Translations under genes and position numbers: made by a program
Assembly: GCF_002831685.1 (NCBI RefSeq)
Contig: NZ_CP025119.1
Span: 3,310,501-3,374,500, forward strand
Direction: 5' to 3'
Length of the DNA stretch: 64,000 nt
Origin: Polaribacter sp. ALD11
GTDB taxonomy: Bacteria; Bacteroidota; Bacteroidia; Flavobacteriales; Flavobacteriaceae
Notes under the pieces: generated by a model
Databases searched by the model: none
Seen by the model: only the letters and a program-made list of their open reading frames with translations
Told to the model about the DNA's origin: nothing
Shown here: positions 20,125 to 31,277 of the stretch, piece by piece
Layout: each line of letters starts with the position of its first letter
Numbering within the stretch: the first letter of the stretch is position 1

Positions 20125-20152
20125 AAAATCCAACTCAAAAGAGTTGGATTTT
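20125..20152 (-). terminator. Terminator of mdh
   Basis: A 12-bp stem AAAATCCAACTC / GAGTTGGATTTT with an AAAA loop has an 8-T exit on the minus strand. It lies 36 bp after the mdh stop. Confidence 0.88.
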
Positions 20153-20187
20153 ATGATGTACTAATATTTAAAAACTAAATACTTTTT

Positions 20188-21114
20188 CTATAATTCTAAT
20201 AAACCGTTTGTTTTAGTAACGCCTTCAGCAGATTCTTGTAAATGTGCTTTTTCAGCATCACTTAAATTAATTTCTACAATTTTCTCAATTCCGTTTTTAC
20301 CTAAAACAACAGGAACTCCAATACATAAATCGTTCAAACCATATTCACCTTCTAATAAAGTAGAACAAGGGAATATTTTTTTAGTATCACAAGCAATTGC
20401 TTGTACCATACCAGAAACTGCAGCTCCAGGAGCATACCAAGCAGAAGTACCTAATAAACCAGTTAAGGTTGCACCACCAACTTTAGTGTCTTGCATTACC
20501 TGCGCTAATCTTTCTTCAGAAATAAATTCTGAAACAGGAATAGAGTTTCTTGTTGCTAATCTTGTTAAAGGAACCATTCCTTTATCTGAATGCCCACCAA
20601 TTACCATTCCGTCAACATCAGAAATAGGCGCACCTAAAGCTTCTGCTAATCTATATTTAAAACGTGCAGAATCTAAAGCTCCACCCATTCCTATAATTCT
20701 ATTTTTTGGAATTCCTGTAGTTTTATGAACTAAATAGGTCATTGTATCCATAGGATTAGAAACCACAATGATAATTGTATTAGGAGAATGCTCGATTAAA
20801 CTAGCAGATACCATTTTTACAATTCCAGCATTAATTCCAATTAATTCTTCACGAGTCATTCCTGGTTTTCTAGGAATTCCAGATGTAATTACACAAATGT
20901 CAGAATTTGCAGTTTTAGAATAATCGTTTGTACTTCCAGTGATTTTAGTATCAAAACCATTTAAAGAAGCAGTTTGCATTAAGTCCATTGCTTTCCCTTC
21001 TGCAAAACCTTCTTTAATGTCTAAAATAACAACTTCAGAAGCAAAATCTTTAATAGCAATGTATTCTGCACAACTAGCACCTACTGCACCTGCACCAACA
21101 ACTGTAACTTTCAT
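20188..21114 (-). CDS. mdh: Malate dehydrogenase
   Basis: This 308-aa NAD-dependent enzyme of the TCA cycle is of the LDH-like type. It has dinucleotide-binding GAGAVGAS near the N-terminus, substrate-loop GIPRKPGMTREELI (Arg pair) at about 80-93, VVSNPMDTMTYL, GMGGALDSARFKY and catalytic His in VIGGHSDKGMVPL (about 175). A single gene, bounded by terminators on both sides. Confidence 0.97.
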   Translation of the reverse strand: MKVTVVGAGAVGASCAEYIAIKDFASEVVILDIKEGFAEGKAMDLMQTASLNGFDTKITGSTNDYSKTANSDICVITSGIPRKPGMTREELIGINAGIVKMVSASLIEHSPNTIIIVVSNPMDTMTYLVHKTTGIPKNRIIGMGGALDSARFKYRLAEALGAPISDVDGMVIGGHSDKGMVPLTRLATRNSIPVSEFISEERLAQVMQDTKVGGATLTGLLGTSAWYAPGAAVSGMVQAIACDTKKIFPCSTLLEGEYGLNDLCIGVPVVLGKNGIEKIVEINLSDAEKAHLQESAEGVTKTNGLLEL

Positions 21115-21193
21115 ATTTTTATTTTTTAATTATGTTGAATATATTCTTCGCTAAAATACGAATTTTTAGACAAGGTATTCGTTAATTTAAAGC

Positions 21194-21228
21194 AAAAAAA
21201 AGACATCTAAACGAGATGTCTTTTTTTT
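21194..21228 (-). terminator. Terminator of the 21.2-22.3 kb outer-membrane gene
   Basis: The 15-bp stem AAAAAAAAGACATCT (21194-21208) with its complement (21214-21228) and 5-nt loop has a U-run in both directions. It lies just after the stop of the minus-strand gene ending at 21247. Confidence 0.85.
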
Positions 21229-21246
21229 GTTGTATTTTAAATAGTA

Positions 21247-22254
21247 TTATCTAATACTAATTGCTATACCTAAATTAGCAGTATTATATTCTTGTAAAGT
21301 GTAGCTTCCAAAAATTTTGAAAAACCCTAAACTTAGTCTTGCACCAATAGTAGATCTAAATCCGCTAGCATCAAACTTTGAGTTTATCGGGTCGTTTACC
21401 TCTCTTTTTTGACCAGCATAATTTAATTCATACTTCCCTAACATTTTAAGAGTTGAATTTCCAGAACCGTATCCTACACCTCCATATAAATTGATGATAG
21501 GAAAGTTTAAAGAAGCAATTGCTTGAACCGTATATGAGTTTAATTTAAATTCCGCAAGACCATTGGTAACATCTACATCTCCATTGTCTGTAATGTTATA
21601 ATCAACATTCATCGTTGTATAGGCTGCAAGTAAAGATACGTGTAATGGTGTTTTTCCTATTGGACCAAACCAATCTGTAATTTCTTTTTTTAATCCAATA
21701 CCAAATAAATCCCCTTTTACATCATCAGAACCAACTTTTGGCACGAATCTTAAGCTTACTTCAAACTTGGCAGGTAAACCTACATTTAATTGAACTGCTG
21801 GGGTTGGAACTGCACTTAGTGGCAAGCTTTCTTTGACTCCTCCAGGAGCATCAAAAGTTGTGTTATAGTTTATAAGAGGATTATCTGGATCATTATAATT
21901 AACCACTGTAGATGGAGTTATATCTTCAGAACCTGCAACAGTTGCCGCTGTGATACTTCCTGTATTTATGGAGGATAAACCAGATAATGTAAACATTTCA
22001 TCTTCCTCTGGCACTAATGATGCATTTAAACCAATTGAAATATCGAACCCAAAAGGTTTATGAACTTTTGCTGTGTGATACCAACCGTTATTCATACCAT
22101 AAATTAAACCTTTCATGGCAGGACTAATATAGGCATTAATTAATTTACCTCGATCGTTATCGTTTGCTAATAGGTATCCTTCAAAACCATCTTGTGCTTT
22201 TGTGTTGAATGTTAAGGCGAAAACACCTAAAAAAAATATAATTGATTTTTTCAT
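21247..22254 (-). CDS. Outer-membrane beta-barrel protein, DUF6588-like
   Basis: The 335-aa exported protein has signal peptide KKSIIFFLGVFALTFNTKAQ (cleavage about 20). Alternating hydrophobic strands are dense in the C-terminal half (LHVSLLAAYTTMNVDYNI, VQAIASLNFPIINLYGGVGYG, TIGARLSLGFFKIFGSYTLQEYN) and end in the aromatic/basic pattern of a barrel. It resembles flavobacterial proteins grouped as DUF6588, recognised by general sequence feel only. Function is unknown. It is monocistronic. Confidence 0.6.
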   Translation of the reverse strand: MKKSIIFFLGVFALTFNTKAQDGFEGYLLANDNDRGKLINAYISPAMKGLIYGMNNGWYHTAKVHKPFGFDISIGLNASLVPEEDEMFTLSGLSSINTGSITAATVAGSEDITPSTVVNYNDPDNPLINYNTTFDAPGGVKESLPLSAVPTPAVQLNVGLPAKFEVSLRFVPKVGSDDVKGDLFGIGLKKEITDWFGPIGKTPLHVSLLAAYTTMNVDYNITDNGDVDVTNGLAEFKLNSYTVQAIASLNFPIINLYGGVGYGSGNSTLKMLGKYELNYAGQKREVNDPINSKFDASGFRSTIGARLSLGFFKIFGSYTLQEYNTANLGIAISIR

Positions 22255-22377
22255 TTTAGAGAAATTTAATTAGTGGTTAGCTATTATGGTGGCAATATAT
22301 AAAATTATGTTAAAATACCTGTTAAAGGAATCTGTTTTTCCTTAATAAAAGAGAAAAATACCTACCTCTAGGTATTA

Positions 22378-22406
22378 AAAAACCCTAACTTAGAGCTAGG
22401 GTTTTT
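22378..22406 (-). terminator. Terminator of gyrB
   Basis: AAAAACCCTA / TAGGGTTTTT (22378-22387, 22397-22406) forms a 10-bp stem around a 9-nt loop with an inner CT/AG pair. U-runs lie on both sides. It is 26 bp after the gyrB stop. Confidence 0.85.
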
Positions 22407-22431
22407 ATTACTATTTTTTTGTGTTTAAAAT

Positions 22432-24933
<2,502 letters not shown>

Positions 24934-27444
24934 ATGTATTTTAAATTTTTACTTACTTTTTTAACATTATTTAGTATTACCACAGTTAATAGTCAAAATA
25001 CAGGCGTATTGAAAGGGGTAATAATAACAGAACAAGGCCAACCTATAATGGGTGCAAATGTTCATATAAAAAGTTTATCTATTGGAACAACTTCTAATGA
25101 GAAGGGAGAATTTATATTAAAAAAAATAGCAAATAATTCTTACACAGTAGAAGTATCATATTTAGGGTACAATACAGTTTCTAAAAAAGTAGTTGTAAAT
25201 AATTCAGAAACGATTCAGAATTTCATATTAAAAGAAAGTTCATATATGCTAGAAGGTGTTGTTATAACATCTCAAAAAAGAGAGCAAAAGAATAAAGATG
25301 TTCCTATTGCAATCACATCTTACGGAACCGAGTTTATCGAAAACCAAGGAACTTTTGAATATGATGCTTTGTCAGAATACGTACCTGGTTTTCAAGTGCA
25401 AATTCAAAGTGTAAATAATCCTGGTATTGTTATTAGAGGGATTACAAGTGATAGTGGAGATTCTAGGGTAGAACCAAGAGTGTCAATTTTTCAAGATGGT
25501 GTTTCTATAAGTAAGTCGAGAGGTTCTGTAGTAGAACTGTACGACATAGAACGTATAGAAGTTTTAAAAGGACCACAAGGAACATTATTTGGTAGAGGAG
25601 CACAAATTGGTGCGATGCACATCATTCAAAATAAAGCAAAAAACGAAACATCTGGTGCTGTAAAAGTTGGTTATGGTAATTACAATCAGATTTTAACTAC
25701 CGGTTACTTTAATGCTCCTGTAGTAGAAGATAAATTATTTTTTAGAGCGGCTGCGATCTATAATAAAAGAGATGGTTTTATAAAAAATCTTTCTGGAGGA
25801 GATTTAAACGGAAAAGAAACTGCTGCGTTTAGAACTTCTTTTAAATATTTAATAAATGATGATACAACTTTAGATCTTATTGCAAACTGGCAAAAAGATA
25901 CACCTCCAGGAACCTCTTTTAAAAGTGGAACGTATGCTCCTTTAGGAGGAGATACAAACCCGAATACTTTTGCAGATCTAGAAAGAGGAGAAGAATTAGG
26001 TTTAGATAGAACTGTTTGGGGTGTTACTGGTATTTTAAAACATGAGTTAAATGATATTTGGGACGTAACTTCTACAACTGCGTATAGAAAATTTAATTCT
26101 GATGAGGCTTTTGATGCAGATGGAACGGTTGCTCCGGCTTTATTTTTTCATGAAATATCAAAAGGAAAACAATTTAGCCAAGAAGTTAGATTTAATTTTG
26201 ATACTGATGATAAATTTAGAGGTTTTTTCGGAGCCAATTTCTTCTATGAAGATGGTTCGCAAGAAGTGCCCTGGGAATTGGATGAAAGAAGTTTTGCAAT
26301 GTTAATCTTAAATCCTGCTGCTTTCGTTTTAAATGGAATACCAACTTTATTGCCAAATATACCTAATGATCCTGCTGCTTTTGGTGCAATAGCAGGCGCT
26401 CCTTTAAGTTCTTATAATAAAGAAAGGAATACTAATTTTGGTAAAAATTATTCTGGAGATATTTTTGCTGACGCTTCTTATGATGTTACAGATAAATTAT
26501 CATTTACGGTAGGTTTAAGAGCTACTTGGGAAGATATTAATGCAGCCTATCAAGTAGAAGATGCTGCAACTCCCTCGAATTTAGGGTATTTAACAGGCAA
26601 TTATCCCAATATATTATTTGCGACTACAAACGGAGAAAAAATAGAAGCGAGTGAAAGTTTCTTATCAGCAGTGGGGCGTTTTGCAGTAAATTATGATATA
26701 AATAATAATATTACTTTATTCGGTACAGCAGCTAGAGGAAGAAGACCAAACGTTATTAGTGTTACAGCAACAGAAACGAACATCTTGTCAGACGAAACGG
26801 TATTGTCTTACGAAATCGGAGCAAAATCGCTGTTTTTAAACAATAGATTACAGTTTGATATGAATGCTTATATGTATGCGTATTCTAATTTTCAAACAAC
26901 AATTACTAAGTTTGAAAATGGAAAATTAGTGTCTACGCCAGAAGATAGCGGAAACGCAAGTTCATTTGGTTTTGAAGCAGCTGCGCAATATGCTTTTACA
27001 AAAAGCAGTAGTTTTTTCGCAAATTATGGGTACATCGACGCTTCTTTTGATGATAAAGATTCTAATGGAAATGAGCAAGTACTAGCGGGAAATACATTTA
27101 GATTGACTCCTAAGCATTCATTTTCTATCGGGTTTAACATCAACCCAAAAATAAACGAAAATTTAGAGTTCTTTTTTAGACCAACATACACCCATAAGTC
27201 TAAAGTATTTTTTGAAGAAACAAATTTACCTAACATTTCACAAGATGGTTATGGTATTTTAAATTATAGAGTAGGTCTTACTATAAACAAAACGTATGAA
27301 CTTGGGTTTTATATGAATAATGCTTTAAACAAGCAATATATTATAGATGCTGGTAATACAGGTGGGGCTTTTGGAATTCCGACATTTATAGCTGGAGCAC
27401 CAAGGTTTTTTGGAGCGCAATTAAAAGTGAAATTTTATATCTAA
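24934..27444 (+). CDS. TonB-dependent outer-membrane receptor (not SusC type)
   Basis: The receptor is 836 aa from the ATG at 24934. It has signal peptide YFKFLLTFLTLFSITTVNSQ, a carboxypeptidase-regulatory-like repeat (GVIITEQGQPIMGANVHIKS), a plug (VPIAITSYGTEFIENQG; RIEVLKGPQGTLFGRGAQIGAMHIIQN) and a barrel ending in FGAQLKVKFYI. A GTG in frame at 24904 overlaps the -7 promoter element, so it lies upstream of the likely transcript start and was rejected. Plug and barrel resemble catecholate or small-molecule receptors. The next gene, an esterase-GDPD, suggests uptake of a lipid head-group product, which is inference only. Confidence 0.92.
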   Translation: MYFKFLLTFLTLFSITTVNSQNTGVLKGVIITEQGQPIMGANVHIKSLSIGTTSNEKGEFILKKIANNSYTVEVSYLGYNTVSKKVVVNNSETIQNFILKESSYMLEGVVITSQKREQKNKDVPIAITSYGTEFIENQGTFEYDALSEYVPGFQVQIQSVNNPGIVIRGITSDSGDSRVEPRVSIFQDGVSISKSRGSVVELYDIERIEVLKGPQGTLFGRGAQIGAMHIIQNKAKNETSGAVKVGYGNYNQILTTGYFNAPVVEDKLFFRAAAIYNKRDGFIKNLSGGDLNGKETAAFRTSFKYLINDDTTLDLIANWQKDTPPGTSFKSGTYAPLGGDTNPNTFADLERGEELGLDRTVWGVTGILKHELNDIWDVTSTTAYRKFNSDEAFDADGTVAPALFFHEISKGKQFSQEVRFNFDTDDKFRGFFGANFFYEDGSQEVPWELDERSFAMLILNPAAFVLNGIPTLLPNIPNDPAAFGAIAGAPLSSYNKERNTNFGKNYSGDIFADASYDVTDKLSFTVGLRATWEDINAAYQVEDAATPSNLGYLTGNYPNILFATTNGEKIEASESFLSAVGRFAVNYDINNNITLFGTAARGRRPNVISVTATETNILSDETVLSYEIGAKSLFLNNRLQFDMNAYMYAYSNFQTTITKFENGKLVSTPEDSGNASSFGFEAAAQYAFTKSSSFFANYGYIDASFDDKDSNGNEQVLAGNTFRLTPKHSFSIGFNINPKINENLEFFFRPTYTHKSKVFFEETNLPNISQDGYGILNYRVGLTINKTYELGFYMNNALNKQYIIDAGNTGGAFGIPTFIAGAPRFFGAQLKVKFYI

Positions 27445-27456
27445 TAATTATAATAG

Positions 27457-27494
27457 GAATACTATCTAAAAAAAAATAGATAGTATTCTTTTTT
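27457..27494 (+). terminator. Terminator between TonB receptor and hydrolase-GDPD gene
   Basis: The 12-bp stem GAATACTATCTA / TAGATAGTATTC (27457-27468, 27477-27488) with an A8 loop is followed by TTTTTT. It starts 13 bp after the receptor stop and ends 14 bp before the next ATG, so read-through would be needed for cotranscription. Confidence 0.82.
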
Positions 27495-27507
27495 AAATAG
27501 AAAAACA

Positions 27508-29271
27508 ATGAAAAAATTGAGTATTACATTTCTTTTATTAATGCTATTTATTACTATTGTAAAAGGGCAAGAAGTTGTAAGTTTAGCTACAATTAAAAAT
27601 AGTATTCATAAGAAAGAAATTAATGTAGCGGGAATGAAATTAGGAAATGAAGCCAAAATAATTTGGTCTAAAGAATACAAGGAAAAAAAAGCTCCAATTG
27701 CATTTGTATACTTGCATGGTTTTGGCGCAAGCAGTAGAGAAGGTGAACCAGTAATGAGTCTACTTTCAGAAAAATACAATGCCAATGTTTATATGTCTCG
27801 TTTAAAAGAACATGGTTTAGATAGAGATGACAACTTCGTGAATTTGACACCAGAAAATTATATTGCCTCTGCAAAAGAAGCTTTAGAAATAGGAAAAACT
27901 ATTGGAGAGAAAGTAATTTTAGTAAGTACTTCTACAGGCGGAACTTTAAGTTTAAAGTTAGCTTCAGAAGATACTACTATTGCAGGTTTAATTATGTATT
28001 CGCCATTTATAGGACTTAAAAACCCTGCATTTGCAGCAATTCTAACACCAGAAGGTAAAGCCAGATTTATAAAAAGTAATGGTAGTGAAATTATGAAACA
28101 GAATAGACCAGAAGAGGAAGCGAAATACTGGTCAACTTCTTATCATATTAACGGCTATGAAGCTTTAGTTAAAATGTTAATAAGTAACATGACTTCGGAA
28201 ACTTTTTCGAAAGTTAAGATTCCGGTTTTTGTAGGTTACTATTATAAGAATGAAAAAGAACAAGATCAAGTAGTTTCTGTTTCTGCTATTTTAAAAATGT
28301 ACAATGGTTTAGGAACTTCTATTGATAAAAAAACTAAAAAGGCATTTCCAGAAGCAGGAAACCATGTAATTGGGTGCGATTTAAGATCTAATGATTGGAA
28401 AAGTGTATATGATGAAACTGTAACTTTTATTGATGCTATTATTTTAGAGAAAGAACAAAAGTTCGATTTTGATTTACAAGGTCATAGAGGAGCAAGAGGT
28501 TTATCACCAGAAAATACAATTCAAGCTTTTAAGAAGGCGTTAGATTTAGGTGTAAATACACTAGAATTAGATGTTGTAATTAGTAAAGATAACAAGGTGG
28601 TAGTTTCTCATGAACCTTGGTTAAATGAAGAGGTTACTTTAGATGCCGTAGGAAAGAAGATTACTAAAGAAACTGCTTTGGCTTTTAATATGTATAAAAA
28701 TAAATACAAAAAAATAAAAAGTTACGATGTTGGTTCTATTGGAAACCCTAAGTTTTTAGAGCAGAAAAAAGAAGTTGCTTACAAACCATTATTATCTGAA
28801 GTAATTACTTTTGCTGAAGCTAAAAATAGTGAAATTCGGTATAATGTAGAAATTAAAAGTACACCAACAGATGAAGAAAAAGGATATCAACCTTCCGTCG
28901 CTGAATTCTCTAATCTTGTAATTGAGCAGTTAAAAGAATCAAAATTACCTTTAGAAAGAATAACAGTGCAAAGTTTCGATCCTAGAGTTTTAGAATATAT
29001 TCATAAAACAGATCCAGAGTTTACTTTGGCATTTTTAACGTATCAAAATGATTTTGAAACGAATCTAAAAATGTTAAGTTTTGTACCAAAAATTTACAGT
29101 CCGTACTTTATTTTATTGAATAAAGAAGAGGTGAAAACGATTCAAGATAAAAATATGAAAGTTATTCCGTGGACGGTAAATAAAAAAGAAGACATGGTTA
29201 ATTTATTAAAAATGGGTGTTGATGGAATTATTACAGATTATCCCAATATTGCAATTCCTTTAAGAAAATAA
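27508..29271 (+). CDS. Secreted alpha/beta hydrolase-glycerophosphodiester phosphodiesterase fusion
   Basis: This 587-aa exported protein (signal peptide to about residue 20, IVKGQ) has two enzyme domains. Residues about 45-312 form an alpha/beta hydrolase: oxyanion HGFGASS (70-76), nucleophile S142 in VSTSTGGT (a variant GxSxG) and terminal His in EAGNHVIG. Residues about 320-585 form a GDPD: catalytic GHRGARGLSPENT (H326), ELDVVISKD, HEPW, NVEIKS and IPWTVNKKEDM..GVDGIITDYP. The GDPD domain should split glycerophosphodiesters into glycerol-3-phosphate and alcohol. The hydrolase could remove acyl chains first, so a two-step phospholipid degrader is plausible. Confidence 0.88.
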   Translation: MKKLSITFLLLMLFITIVKGQEVVSLATIKNSIHKKEINVAGMKLGNEAKIIWSKEYKEKKAPIAFVYLHGFGASSREGEPVMSLLSEKYNANVYMSRLKEHGLDRDDNFVNLTPENYIASAKEALEIGKTIGEKVILVSTSTGGTLSLKLASEDTTIAGLIMYSPFIGLKNPAFAAILTPEGKARFIKSNGSEIMKQNRPEEEAKYWSTSYHINGYEALVKMLISNMTSETFSKVKIPVFVGYYYKNEKEQDQVVSVSAILKMYNGLGTSIDKKTKKAFPEAGNHVIGCDLRSNDWKSVYDETVTFIDAIILEKEQKFDFDLQGHRGARGLSPENTIQAFKKALDLGVNTLELDVVISKDNKVVVSHEPWLNEEVTLDAVGKKITKETALAFNMYKNKYKKIKSYDVGSIGNPKFLEQKKEVAYKPLLSEVITFAEAKNSEIRYNVEIKSTPTDEEKGYQPSVAEFSNLVIEQLKESKLPLERITVQSFDPRVLEYIHKTDPEFTLAFLTYQNDFETNLKMLSFVPKIYSPYFILLNKEEVKTIQDKNMKVIPWTVNKKEDMVNLLKMGVDGIITDYPNIAIPLRK

Positions 29272-29445
29272 GTGTTTTAAATAAAAGTAGTAAAATACCC
29301 TAATTTTATCTTTGTATTTATTTAGACTTAAAAGTTAATAAGTAGTTTTTTTATAAATAGACTTGTATATTTTACAATATCACTAATTAAATATCAATAT
29401 TTTAGAGATACTTCAACAGCACTATAAAATTATAAAAAAGAGGTT

Positions 29446-29473
29446 TTTGTACCATATTTTCTGCATATATTTG
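29446..29473 (+). promoter_or_regulatory. Promoter of the gat operon
   Basis: The -33 TTTG (29446-29449) and -7 TATATTTG (29466-29473, full match to TAnnTTTG) have 16 nt between them. The predicted transcript start near 29478-29481 leaves about 10-13 nt before the leader peptide ATG. Confidence 0.7.
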
Positions 29474-29490
29474 TGCGTATAGAAAATAAT

Positions 29491-29538
29491 ATGACAATTA
29501 ATAATAACAATCGTAATTTCAATAATTCTAATTTATAG
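29491..29538 (+). CDS. Asparagine leader peptide of the gat operon attenuator
   Basis: The short frame ATG..TAG encodes 15 residues, MTINNNNRNFNNSNL, of which 8 are Asn, including four in a row. It follows a full promoter by 17 bp and precedes an antiterminator/terminator pair and genes for Asn-tRNA formation. As in his, trp or thr leaders of other bacteria, ribosome stalling on the enriched codons would report lack of the charged tRNA. There is no Asp codon in the frame, so the signal would be specifically Asn-tRNA(Asn). The peptide itself needs no function. AT-richness favours AAT codons, but not at this density and place. Confidence 0.85.
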   Translation: MTINNNNRNFNNSNL

Positions 29539-29599
29539 AACGGAAGGTTGTTGTTTAAAAATATATAAAGCCTTCCAAAAATTTGGAAGGCTTTTTTTT
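29539..29599 (+). promoter_or_regulatory. Antiterminator/terminator switch of the gat operon
   Basis: The terminator has stem AAAGCCTTCCAA (29567-29578) with complement (29583-29594) and T8 to 29599. The competing pairing is GGAAGGTT (29542-29549) with AGCCTTCC (29569-29576), 8 bp including one G-U, which uses the terminator 5' arm. The antiterminator arm begins 4 nt after the leader stop codon (29536-29538). A terminating ribosome would cover it and let the terminator form, whereas a ribosome stalled on Asn codons 4-9 leaves it free. Confidence 0.83.
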
Positions 29600-29617
29600 G
29601 AATCTAAAATTAAAGAC

Positions 29618-29884
29618 ATGAGTAAAATAATGACGGTAGACATTTTGTCTAGTATTAAAGGAGCAAAACCATCGGAATCGGTGAATAAATTATTTGATGT
29701 AATTAAAAATGCAAATCAGAATAATAATGCTACACATACGGTTCATAATAATGTAGTGTTTTTAAGTGATTTAAGAGAAGATGTAGTTATTGAAAGTGCT
29801 TCCTTAGAAAAAGAAATTATTAGAGAAAACTTTCCAAGAGAAAAAAACGGATTTTTAGTGGTTGCTAAAGTGATAGAAGATTAA
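29618..29884 (+). CDS. 88-aa protein of unknown function, first gene of the gat operon
   Basis: I do not recognise this protein. It has no membrane segment or signal. The N-terminal half includes an Asn-rich stretch (KNANQNNNATHTVHNN, about 30-45), and the C-terminal half is charged and probably mixed strand/helix (EIIRENFPREKNGFLVVAKVIED). It starts 18 bp after the attenuator T-run and ends 1 bp before gatA, so it is under the Asn switch. It occupies the place where GatC would be expected, but lacks the GatC pattern of N-terminal helix (VxxLAxLARLxl) followed by the extended wrap segment. An alternative start is ATG at 29630. Confidence 0.7.
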   Translation: MSKIMTVDILSSIKGAKPSESVNKLFDVIKNANQNNNATHTVHNNVVFLSDLREDVVIESASLEKEIIRENFPREKNGFLVVAKVIED

Positions 29885-29885
29885 T

Positions 29886-31277
29886 ATGGAGTCGCAGATA
29901 AAAAAAATACATCAACAATTGATGTCTAAAGAAATTACTTGCACAAGTTTGGTGCAAGAAAAGTTGGACTTATTAAAACAAAATACGCATAATACTGTAA
30001 ATTCTTTATTAGAAGAAACTGCTTTAGCATTGGCTAAAAAAGTAGATGCTAAAATAAAAAATGGCGAAGAAATAGGTTTGTTAGAAGGTGTTCCTTTCGG
30101 AATTAAAGATGTGTATATGTTGCAAGGAACCTACACAACAGCAAGTTCAGACTTGTTAAAGAAATACAAAGCTGCATATACAGCAACTTCTATTCAGAAA
30201 TTGTTAGATGCAGGTGCAATTCCTCTAGTAAAAGAAAATTGTGATGCTTTCGGACATGGTTCTTCTTCTGAAAACACCATATTTGGAGCCGTTAAAAATG
30301 CGATTGATCCAACTTTAGTTGGTGGAGGTTCTAGTGGAGGTTCTGCAGTAAATGTTGCAAAAGACTTTACCGTTTTTTCAATTGGTGGAGATACAGGAGG
30401 TTCTATTCGCCAACCCGCAGGTTACAATAAAGTATACGGATTTAAACCAACGTATGGTAGAATTTCTAGATACGGATTAATGGCGTACGCATCTTCTACA
30501 GATTGTGTTGGGCCTATTGCAAAATCTATTGAAGACATAAGAATTGTTTTAAATGTGATGAGCGGAAAAGATGTAAGAGACCAAACTAGTTATGCTTCTG
30601 ATGTTATTTCTGAAGATTTAAATTCAACAATTAAAACGGTTGGATATTATACCAATTTTATTGAAAGCGATGCAATAAGCAAAGAAATTAAAGCCGATTT
30701 CTTATCAACTTTAGAAAAAATAAAAGCCAAAGGAATTAAAGTGAAAGCATTAGATTTCTTTAATGCTGATGTATTAGTTTCTACGTATTACACCTTGGCA
30801 ATGGCAGAAACTGCTTCTAATTTATCGCGTTTAGACGGTACAAATTATGGTGATAGAGTAGAAGGAGCGAATTTAAAAGATACGTATGCTATTACACGAT
30901 CAGAAAAATTTTCCGAAGAAACAAAAAGAAGGATTGTTGGTGGAAACCAAGTGTTATCTCAAGGTTTTTCTGATGAAATTTATTTAAAAGCACAAAATTT
31001 AAGAAATCAGATTTCTGCAAGATTTAGTGAAGATTTTGAAACCGTAGATATAGTTTTATCTCCAGTAACGCCTGCAAATCCGCCAAAAATTGGCGAGAGC
31101 TTAAATGATCCTTTAGCTATGTATTTATCAGATGCTTACACGGTTGGTTTTAGTTTAGGTGAGTTACCTACGTTAACCATTCCTAAAGGAACTAATACAG
31201 GATTACAAATTACAGCAGACAAGAAAAAAGATGCGGAAGTTTTACAATTTGCTAACTTCTTAAACGATATTTTATAA
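29886..31277 (+). CDS. gatA: Asp-tRNA(Asn)/Glu-tRNA(Gln) amidotransferase subunit A
   Basis: The 463-aa amidase-signature enzyme releases ammonia from Gln for transamidation by GatB. It has catalytic Lys in GVPFGIKDVY (about 74) and the amidase Ser-rich core GGGSSGGSAVNVA..FSIGGDTGGSIRQPAG (about 146-178, containing the cis-Ser and nucleophile Ser), followed by YGFKPTYGRISRYG, as in all GatA. Its stop overlaps the gatB start by one base (TAATG), so the two are translationally coupled. Confidence 0.95.
   Translation: MESQIKKIHQQLMSKEITCTSLVQEKLDLLKQNTHNTVNSLLEETALALAKKVDAKIKNGEEIGLLEGVPFGIKDVYMLQGTYTTASSDLLKKYKAAYTATSIQKLLDAGAIPLVKENCDAFGHGSSSENTIFGAVKNAIDPTLVGGGSSGGSAVNVAKDFTVFSIGGDTGGSIRQPAGYNKVYGFKPTYGRISRYGLMAYASSTDCVGPIAKSIEDIRIVLNVMSGKDVRDQTSYASDVISEDLNSTIKTVGYYTNFIESDAISKEIKADFLSTLEKIKAKGIKVKALDFFNADVLVSTYYTLAMAETASNLSRLDGTNYGDRVEGANLKDTYAITRSEKFSEETKRRIVGGNQVLSQGFSDEIYLKAQNLRNQISARFSEDFETVDIVLSPVTPANPPKIGESLNDPLAMYLSDAYTVGFSLGELPTLTIPKGTNTGLQITADKKKDAEVLQFANFLNDIL

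Noticed and set aside
29618..29884. Calling the 88-aa gene gatC from its position
   Set aside because: It lacks the GatC sequence pattern; position alone was not enough, so it was left as unknown.
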